Part shown: positions 56,481 through 64,000 of the stretch, one piece after another | Layout of the letters: the number at the start of each line of letters is the position of its first letter | How positions within the stretch are numbered: the first letter of the stretch is position 1 | Source of the DNA: Gracilariopsis chorda | Taxonomy: Eukaryota > Rhodophyta > Florideophyceae > Gracilariales > Gracilariaceae | Length of the DNA stretch: 64,000 nt | Reading direction: 5' to 3' | NCBI GenBank assembly: GCA_003194525.1 | Contig: NBIV01000134.1 | Location: forward strand, 1-64,000 | The notes under the pieces: generated by a model | The model's input: the letters and a program-made list of their open reading frames with translations, nothing else | What the model was told of the DNA's origin: nothing | Database searches by the model: none | Program-made: the position numbers and the translations under genes

Positions 56481-57419
56481 TCCAGTTCTCACAAGCCAAA
56501 CGCGATGCGGTTGCCCCCGCGGAGAACAGTGGCGAAGGATGGCCCAGCCCATACATCGAAGCCTAAAACCAGCACACTGCTCTATGCGGACTCACCAAAG
56601 AACTCTCGTTACTTGTCATCACTTCACGAGGATCACAGTGACCCGCTGGGCGAAGCGATGCAATACTTGGGTTATCCAGATTCGTCAATTCCGACAACGG
56701 ATCTATGTACTACTGGCACGACCTCGGAGGGCTCGGAACTTCGCCTAATGGAGGAAGGCAACAGCAGTACGTTGTGACGGTACCTCGGCGAGGAGGGGTC
56801 ACTCCCAGGGAGCCTGGATGGATTGATAACCGCGCCGTCATCTGCCCTTATGTTCACCCTCACTTACTTCAAGAAGGAATTATCTGTTATTTGTGCTATG
56901 ATCGCCACCATCTGGCAATTGAATACAATCTCCCAGCAAGGGGTTTGCCTCGCTTTGTCACGAATTAGGCCAAACGTGCCCATATACCAGTGATAATGTA
57001 TTAGAAAGCCAAGTGATTTGTTGCTGCGGACCCACCGCGTACAAAGAGCATACGCGCAGCGCAGCAAACCGAGGCCTCACAGGTCCATCAGACAAGTGGT
57101 ATACCAGCAACCACTCTAGCGGAAGAAAGACCGAAGCATTTCGGAAGCTAACGGAGGCAGCACCAAGGGACTTGGTACAGATAGACGCATTTTTGCCGAC
57201 TGAAGAGACTCGTTCCACTCGCTCCCTGGTACGGAGGCCCAAAGCTCTCCTCCGGCCCAAAATTCCGGATTTGCTGGCACCCAGACGCAGTTTTACCGCT
57301 GATAACGTCAGCCATGGCGACGTTACCGGTTCCCTGGGAGACGAAGTGACCAAGTTATGGTTATAGCAAAACGTAACTATAAGGTCTACGACGACATCGA
57401 CACAAATCGACACTTGTTA

Positions 57420-57505
57420 GCATGACGTCTTGCGATATTAGATACCGGCGCAGGACCAAATTGTATCATGGTATCTGAACTCAGCCCTTATGATCGAACC
57501 CGCAT
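57420..57505 (+). pseudogene. gypsy aspartic protease remnant
   Basis: ILDTGAGPNCIMVSELSP with the catalytic DTG at 57441-57449; a stop follows about 12 residues on. Confidence 0.6.
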
Positions 57506-58474
57506 ACGCTGAGAACCCCTACCGGATATCCGGGATGCAAAGAAGAAGCCTCTTGAAAGTCTGGACACAGTTCGAATTGTTCTTCGATTGAGAAACCATT
57601 TTATCTTGTTAGAAATCATTGTCTATGCGACATTAGCAGCCCAATTTGTTCTTGGATGCGATAACTGTGACCGCTTTTTGGAAGCAATTCAGCCCTGCTT
57701 TAGGGAAGTGGAAAAGGATGACGAAAGTACCGTCCCAATTGTTCGTAAGCCGTTAAAGCCAGCTTCACCATCTGCGCCTTTACCACCTTCCCAGAATGCT
57801 GGTCCGAGGCGGAGGATGTCACCGAAGATCAAAAATGCACGTGGGGTTGAATTATCTCCAAAATCCCAAACCTGGGTTACGGTCACCACTCAGGGTCACG
57901 GTTTCGTCGTGATACAGATGTTGTCTCATGCCTACGAACGTATCGGTATATTCGCCACCAATGGCATTGCCCAGGTACAGCCTGATACCCCTTTAGGATG
58001 TTGGTGAGCAACTTTACTTCTCACCCAGTAAGGTTGCACAAAAAACAATTGGTTGCCGTGGCCTTACCACATCCAACGGTATTGGTACCGACGCATATTT
58101 ACCTAGCGGACGTTTTGGGTGTCTCGTTACCCGACGAAATACAGCCGCGGAGTAAGTCAATCGAGGACCAGCCAGAACCAAAAGACAACCGGAGCGGCGG
58201 AGAGTTACCACCATCCGTTGCCCATTTGGATCTTTCTCATGTATCGTAACAGCATCGGGGACGCCTACGAAGATTACTGCAGAAGTATTCGTCCACTTGG
58301 AGTGGGAACGTGGATGGAATCACTGCAACTGGGTATCACATTGATTTCGCTCCGACCACAAGGCCCATCACCCAGCACCCTTATAGGAATGGTCCCTGAA
58401 CACGGAATCTTGAACAAAAACATGTGGAAACCATGCCGGAGAAAGGCGTCACTGAACCCACTCAGTCAGCTTGG

Positions 58475-58970
58475 GCCTCCCTAGTTGTCTTCGCACCTAA
58501 GGCGGATGGATCATTACGCTTTTGCTTGCAATGCCAGGAACTGAACGCAATGAATGTTCGGGACAATTATTCGTTACCGCCAATGGATGAGTGAATCGAT
58601 ATCCTAGAAGATGCTACCGTACTCACGACGCGGGACATCAATTAGGGATACTGGCAAGTAACTATTGCGATGGAAGACCGCTACAAAACGTCCTTTGTTT
58701 GCCATACCGGTCTTTGCCGACTCAATCGAATGCCTTTTGGACTCACTAAGGCCCCGGCTACGTTCCAACGTGCTTTAAATACTATCTTCTCAATGTACAA
58801 GTGGATAAACTGTTTGGTCTATCTCCATGAAATCATCGTTTTTAGTAAGAAAATGGAAGACCATTTTAGAGACGTTGAGGTCATACTCAAGAAGCTCCAG
58901 TCAGCTGTAATCACCTTGAAGCTCAAGAAATGCGAATGGTTGGGGGATAAGCTCAGGTATCTTTGAAACC
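58475..58970 (+). pseudogene. gypsy reverse transcriptase
   Basis: VVFAPKADGSLRFCLQCQEL, NAMNVRDNYSLPPMDE(stop), DIN(stop)GYWQVTIAM, then a 98-codon open frame with LNRMPFGLTKAPATFQRALN and CLVYLHEIIVFSKKMEDH. The YxDD box reads YLHE, so both catalytic Asp are gone. Dead copy. Confidence 0.75.
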
Positions 58971-59229
58971 TGATCTAACTAAGACGACTGGAGTTGGACG
59001 AAGTCTCGACTACGGCCATCCGCAAAATTGTACCTCCCAGCACACAAACGCAATTGCGTGCCTACGTCGGCTTGTGTATCGTCTACCGACGGTTTATTCC
59101 GCATTACTCGCATATCGTGGCGCCTCTGAATGCCCTATTTAAGAAAGGAAAACCAGCAGTTGAAGTAATTCGGGCCAGCCGAGACGGACGTGTTTGAACG
59201 CTTAAAGGAAACGCTGGTATCCCACCTGT

Positions 59230-59640
59230 ATTTTTCCTCCCAAGACTCGGGCTCCCTTACGTTGTCGATACCGACGGAAGTGGGTTCCGTATGGGTTGCA
59301 ACTTATTCCAAGTTCACTCTGATTGCGAACGGTGACCTATTGGTTACTGGTCAAGGTCGCGGCTGAGAGCGGAACCCAACTACTCTGTCTCCGAAACGGA
59401 ATGCCTTGCTGTGGTCTGGGCTCTCACGACCCTACGTACTTATCTTCAAGGGCTACATATCCCCGTCAATACGGAAATTTCGTGCCCCCGCTGGCTTCTC
59501 TCAATATCCGACCGATCGGGACGTTTAATGCGCTGGTGGTTACTACGCTTCTCCGAGTTTGACTTTGATTTCAAGTAAAAAAAGGGACGTTCCAACGTCC
59601 ACGCAGACGCGCTTTGGCGTTTGAATACATCGGGAGAAAC
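59230..59640 (+). pseudogene. gypsy RNase H
   Basis: PRLGLPYVVDTDGSGFRMGC, then SETECLAVVWALTTLRTYLQ, SGRLMRWWLLRFSEFDFDF and SNVHADAL: the D, E and connecting blocks of gypsy RNase H. Broken by one stop and at least one shift. Confidence 0.65.
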
Positions 59641-61010
59641 CCCGACGAATATCGACGATGAAATCTTCTGTTTCATTACAGAGAGCACGCCTCTTTATGA
59701 CCCCAGCTTCGAAGCTGAACACGAACTAGAAGACGAGAATAACCTCAATTTGGACGTATTGATAGCGCACTATACCAATACGGACCCGTCCGAACAGCTC
59801 GAGCGTATCTCGTTGGAAGGGCTTCTACGTGTGCAACACGCAGAATCGTTCTGGGCTTCAATACGTTCCCGTCTTAACGGGAGGGAAAGGTTACCATTTT
59901 GTGTTGATGAACAATGGGTACTTATTCGCACTGTCGAAGTGGCGGATGAAATCGTGATTTCACATGTTCTGAAGAGTCGTGTATTGCATCTCGCGCATTA
60001 CTTCCAGTTATTTGGACGCTCAGGCAGAACTAAGCTCAATCTTACGCTCAGAAGAGACTTTTATCGGCCAAAAATGGCGGTAGATTGCCATGCTTCGGCA
60101 AAACTATGTACTTCATGTGCGAAGAATCGCATCACGTTGTGGAAAAGGAAACGGCCGGTGGAAATACTCCCGGCAGAGGCGCCTCTAAAGTACGTCGATA
60201 TTGACATCGTAGGTGAGCTGAGTCGCACAAAGCGAGGACATACGTACCTACTGGTAGTTACGGGCCGCTTCTCGAAGCTTACCCGGACAGTCCCGCTCAA
60301 ACAGATCTCAGCCGCAGTTATTGCACAGGCTTTCATGCAAGAATGCTTTTATGTGAACTGTTCGCCTTTGAATCTGCTTTGGGATAATGGAAAGCAATTC
60401 GTTCCGAAGTTCTTCCAAGCCGTGTGCCACATTCTTGGCGCAAGGAACGTGTTTACCATGACCTACCAGCCACAAACAAACGGGCAGGTTGAACGTTCTA
60501 ATCGCACAATACTCGCTGCTCTTTGGCATTAACTCACGGATCACCCCAAGGATTGGGATCTCTATACAGACACACCGTGATAGGCCTACAATACGCAAGT
60601 CCACTCGAACACAAAGATGGCCTCCTTTGCGCTGGTCCTATCTCGCCACCAGCCGGCACTACCAGTAACGATGTACGAAGACAGCGAATCAGAAGTGCCG
60701 GCAGTGCCAAACTAAACCCTCAAGTAGAGGGAAGACCTAAGGAGATGCGCGGAGCAGGCAGCAAGGGAATTGGAAAAGGCCCAGGCCCTCTACAAGCGGA
60801 AATACGAAGCTATTCTGCGTCTAATAAGTTTTGATCTCTGGGTTGGTGGTCACGTTTTCCTGCGTGTTCACCGCCCAGATTGGACGAAACCCGAAGGAAG
60901 GAGAGAGCTCTAAAGAACGCAAAAGCTATCCCCAGTATTGTTTGATCCGTTTGAGATAATCGTGCTTGACTCGGAAACCGTTGTGATTGTTAGAATTAGT
61001 TATTACTTAT
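59621..61010 (+). pseudogene. gypsy integrase
   Basis: A 303-codon frame (59621-60532) covers most of it. Zinc region: H123/H126, C163-x2-C166; the second His of the usual GH is Arg (FGRSGRTKL). Core: D195 (YVDIDIVGEL), D255 (LLWDNGKQF), E291 (NGQVERSNRT), a D-D-35-E spacing. After the stop at 60530 the C-terminal block continues in other frames: FDLWVGGHVFLRVHRPDW and FDPFEIIVLDSETVVIV, ending near 61005. The central frame is unusually well kept. Confidence 0.75.
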
Positions 61011-61845
61011 ATTTCTTTGAATGGAGTGGGCTGTGACATCAGTTCTAATGGGCACAAGCCAGCTTTTTTTATTCTACTCGATCTCTTGAAGAGATCGGTT
61101 ACCCATTCGCAATGTCACACTGGCCTCAAAGTCGAGTTGACATCATCGTGACACCCTTTCAGTATGACATGAGAACATGTTCATGTCAGAGAAGTCTTGG
61201 TTGACCACGTGAACATATTGGCTCTAAAGTAAAACTCGCCTACTACTCATAACGTTGACACACACTTCACACGGTGCAGCAGGGATCGAACAGTCATGGA
61301 ACATTCCCGAGGGAGTCGTGCCAAGTCATCACTTGCGCCCTGGGTCCATGCCAGATCATCAAAGACCTTGTCTGATGACAACTCATCAGCATTGATAGAA
61401 TTTGCCAAGTTATCAAACGACTAGATCCAGCACCGATCCTGGCAAATCAGTGGCGTACGGAGGGCAGCACGAACACCAAGCATCATACCATTTAACTCGG
61501 ACGAATTCTCATCGACTAGTGGCACTGATAGAACTAGACTAGAAACTCTGTATAAACTGCGATGGATGTTCCGAACTTCTAACTCGCACCATCACCATCG
61601 ACTTCCAACCAATACAACCATTGCATTTCTGATCGTAACATCGGTAGCATTGCATATAAGTATTTCCCTTACCTGAAACAGGTGACCATCCAGCCTTGGT
61701 GGATTTTGCTAGAAAAAATTCTCCAAGTTTAGATGAGCCACAGAGATCCAGACCATACTGATTGTTGATTTCTGACCAAATGTAAGCAACCAGTGAGCCC
61801 AATATTCCGATCCAGGTTACCGCCGTACTCGCCGGCGGTGTACAC
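61011..61845. other. No gene recognised
   Basis: Words such as CATCATCGTGACA and CCAGATCATCAAA recur loosely, but no defined repeat or open frame of note was found on the + strand; the - strand frame at 61539-62099 has no motif. May contain the 3' LTR of the + gypsy element. Confidence 0.35.
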
Positions 61846-62164
61846 CAACACCGACATGTCCTCCGAACCACCGTCATAACCGCCGCCGCCGCCTCCCGTG
61901 AACGTCGCTGACTCAAGAACCCCCGAAGCTGACCGCAGCTTCTCCTTCGAACCCCGTACGCATTCACGCGAACCAGTCGACAACCTTGTTTCGCTTGAAC
62001 TTCGGACGTCTCGTAGTCAAACACCATCCCCCGAGCCAGTGGAGATAGCCCCAGAACCCTCAAACGAACGTCAACCAACCTCAATTGTGGACAAACCAAC
62101 AGGATTGCAAACAGTCGGGGAACGTATTCGTCAAGCGTATGACTCCGCCAATCAGAACCGCTGA
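61846..62164 (+). pseudogene. Proline-rich ORF, in-frame stop, unassigned
   Basis: SSEPPS, TAA at 61875-61877, then PPPPPP followed by RTPEADRSFSFEPRTHSREP and SRSQTPSPEPVEIAPEPS up to TGA at 62162. Serine/proline-rich with SPEP words, as in disordered protein regions. A shifted continuation (MAYDRIRRQGKRTPRRW, 62210-62425) is basic. It may be the N-terminal part of a gag or a fragment of a host gene. Confidence 0.3.
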
Positions 62165-62729
62165 CGTGTCCTGCCCAGCAGTGACGCCGGAAACATCAAC
62201 CTCTACTGTATGGCATACGATCGAATCCGTCGCCAGGGAAAGCGTACACCTCGTCGTTGGCTTCGTCCACCTAGGTGTGACGACTGCAAGCTACGCTTCA
62301 ACAGCAGCCTACAACTTGAGAAAGACCTCCACGGAACCAAAGAGAAAAATAGGGTGTTGTCAAAGACGTCACCACCTGGTTGTTTTATTTCCCGTATACC
62401 ATCGTTCGACAACTTTAAGCATTAAAAGAACCACCGCAGAGGTAAAAAGCATCTTCTGGCTAAAAAAAGAAACAAAGGCGTCAACAGAATCACTTCAACG
62501 GCCATTTTGTAACACGGTAAACACAGTTCAGCGAAAAATAAAAATTGGTCGTTCTAACCTTTACGCTCTCGTTTGTGGGTGTTTTCAAGCTCCCACCGCA
62601 CCAAGATTACCAAGCTTTGTCAGGAAAAAGTAGCAGTACAGGTCTTACTATCTTCCAAATCGCGTGACCCCTGCTAACCTCAGCTGAAGGAACTCTACTT
62701 TAGCCACTACGACACGCATCCACGTTCTT

Positions 62730-62804
62730 ACAGCGATGGGATTCGAACTCAAGACCTCGAATTTCTGATTGATTGCCTGAAACTACTTTATCACATCATA
62801 CTGT
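62730..62804 (-). tRNA. tRNA-like pseudogene or SINE head
   Basis: On the - strand: ACAG(TAT) at the 5' end against (CG)CTGT at the 3' end, an A-box-like TGATAAAGTAG, and a perfect B-box in GAGTTCGAATCCC (62740-62752). The outer acceptor pairs form, the inner ones and the anticodon stem do not, so it is not a working tRNA. It lies 117 bases upstream of the third gag. Confidence 0.35.
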
Positions 62805-62920
62805 TTTATTCTTGCAGAATCTCGAAAGATTCCGCAATAAAACTAACGAGATCCAAATTCTTGGCCCGAAATTCCGACCCATTTGGCAAGGTTTTTTTTT
62901 CTTTGACTTGATTCCGCGCA

Positions 62921-63561
62921 ATGCTGAGCAATAAAACGCCCTCCCTGCAGTCCCACGCAAAGCAGATTATCCAAAATCTGGGACGAGCGCTGGAAGATAC
63001 ACGTGGTAGAATGGAAAAACTGGAAAGAGAATCCGAACAGAAGATCTCATCGCTCGAGTCCACTCTCACCCTCCTCCTGAGTTCTAGAGGCGAATCTTCT
63101 TCCACACCAAAGATCAATAAACCCCTTTTGTTTACTAGAAAGCAGAACATTGATAGTGGGTTCACACATGTCCGAAACTATCTGGAAGGAACCTCAAACG
63201 ACAAAGCACTCCCCATAGCGCTCAGCTATATTGGTGGAGCAGCTCACGAGTGGTGTACCTCGCCTAAGTGAAAACTGGAACAGACTTCACCACAATCGAC
63301 GAGCTGTTTGACGGGCTGGAGACCCGCTTCAGAATAGTGAACAAGAAAAAACTTGCTCGTGATAAACTGAGCAAGTGGAAACAAGTAAAGGACTTCCAGC
63401 AGTACAATGAGAATTTTCTGAATACCATACTGGCTATTCCCAATATCAGTATGGAAAAGCAGATGGAAAGATACACAACAGAACTGAAGAGCTTTATTTG
63501 GAAAGAGCTTTGCACCAAAGAATACAACTCTGTCACAGACGCGATGAAAGATGCGGAATGA
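62921..63561 (+). pseudogene. gag of a third gypsy element
   Basis: First frame (62921-63271, ATG): a coiled-coil-like stretch (RALEDTRGRMEKLERESEQK), then SYIGGAAHEWCTSPK. A one-base shift near 63265 moves to the second frame: FTTIDELFDGLETRF, KLSKWKQVKDFQQYNENFLN and TTELKSFIWKEL. The GGAA..W...T..E....L..RF...L..L.Q pattern is the capsid region of gypsy gag. The two parts cover a whole capsid; only the shift and a stop spoil it. Confidence 0.65.
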
Positions 63562-63699
63562 GTCGAGTCAGCGTACAAAAAAGGGGATTCCAGTAGATTT
63601 GGCAGAGCAGCGGGTGGCCACCAGCCCCACAACGCATCCGTACCAATGGAAATTGGAAACTTGAAGTTAGAGAAGCTTACACCAAAAGCCAGATAACAC

Positions 63700-63770
63700 T
63701 GCCGCAAGAACGGACTTTGTTTCCGTTGCAGAAGACCAGGGCACAGAGCGAACGACCCGCGCTGCCCAAA
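63700..63770 (+). pseudogene. gag zinc knuckle of the third gypsy element
   Basis: CFRCRRPGHRANDPRC: C-x2-C-x4-H-x6-C, a nucleocapsid zinc knuckle with two extra residues before the last Cys (the usual form is C-x2-C-x4-H-x4-C). It binds the element's RNA. The element runs off the window. Confidence 0.55.
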
Positions 63771-64000
63771 ATCCTCTCAGAAGAACTGACTCACATGTCA
63801 CCAGTTACAGTTGAAACCACTGTACTTACAGAAACAAACAAGATATCCACGAATTATATCAAGGTCGAAGAACGCACGGAACTCCCGAGTGCGTATACCA
63901 AATCAGACCACAAGAAGAACAGACTTTTAACGTCAAACCTTGCATCAGCATTTGAAACCATAGTCCCAGGACTGGTACTTGTGCAGGTATGCGTAAACAG

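Larger units (their letters stand above)
55011..61010 (+). mobile_element. Ty3/gypsy retrotransposon, + strand, decayed
   Basis: gag (about 56.0-56.5 kb), protease (57.4), RT (58.5-59.0), RNase H (59.2-59.6) and integrase (59.6-61.0) in order. It points away from the - strand gypsy element. The two integrases are alike in order and many residues but clearly not recent copies. Confidence 0.75.

Noticed and set aside
61539-62099. 186-codon - strand frame with Cys-rich stretches
   Set aside because: Non-ATG-supported, no motif, and it overlaps a more protein-like + strand frame.

Overview
The window comes from a eukaryotic genome (a fungus, oomycete, alga or similar protist cannot be separated from this sequence alone). 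Everything recognisable in it belongs to transposable elements: Helitron-like rolling-circle elements, one Ty1/copia-type LTR retrotransposon, and three Ty3/gypsy-type retrotransposons (one carrying a chromodomain). No confident host gene, rRNA gene or functional tRNA was found. Protein relationships were assigned by reading motifs, not by database search.

Layout. 1-2364: no recognisable feature. 2365-28975: a tandem, head-to-tail array of 18 Helitron-like elements on the + strand, abutting with no spacer. Each starts TCTC (one starts TCGG) and ends in two GC-rich hairpins followed by CTTG. There are four element types: II (about 0.44 kb, noncoding), A (1.8 kb), B (1.94 kb) and C (1.94 kb). 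They are arranged as a higher-order repeat II-A-B-C of about 6.1 kb. A, B and C each carry a 5'-truncated Pif1/Helitron-type helicase; A keeps motif II onward, while B and C keep only the part after motif III behind a different leader.

28976-29084 plus 44489-46845 look like one older, diverged Helitron-like element (called H0 here). It was split by a copia element that runs on the - strand from 29085 to 44488. The copia LTRs are recognisable (right LTR 44213-44488, TG...CA ends, polypurine tract next to the left LTR). The left LTR is itself broken twice. The first break is a 6.03 kb composite of three - strand Helitron-like elements (29252-35280: E3, E2, E1), inserted at an A|T site whose uninterrupted form is preserved in the right LTR. 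The second is an 1831-bp insert (35353-37183) with TG...CA ends. E3 carries a long helicase and N-terminal zinc motifs but appears to have lost the HUH Rep nuclease region, so no rolling-circle copy in the window looks autonomous.

46.9-48.2 kb holds only unassigned ORFs. 48.3-54.0 kb is a - strand chromodomain-bearing gypsy element, and 55.0-61.0 kb a + strand gypsy element in opposite orientation. 61.0-62.7 kb is mostly unassigned. From 62.7 kb to the end is the start of a third gypsy element (gag, zinc knuckle) preceded by a tRNA-like sequence. Nearly all coding copies are broken. In the middle of the array (about 8-21 kb) most breaks are single-base indels that could be assembly errors rather than biology.
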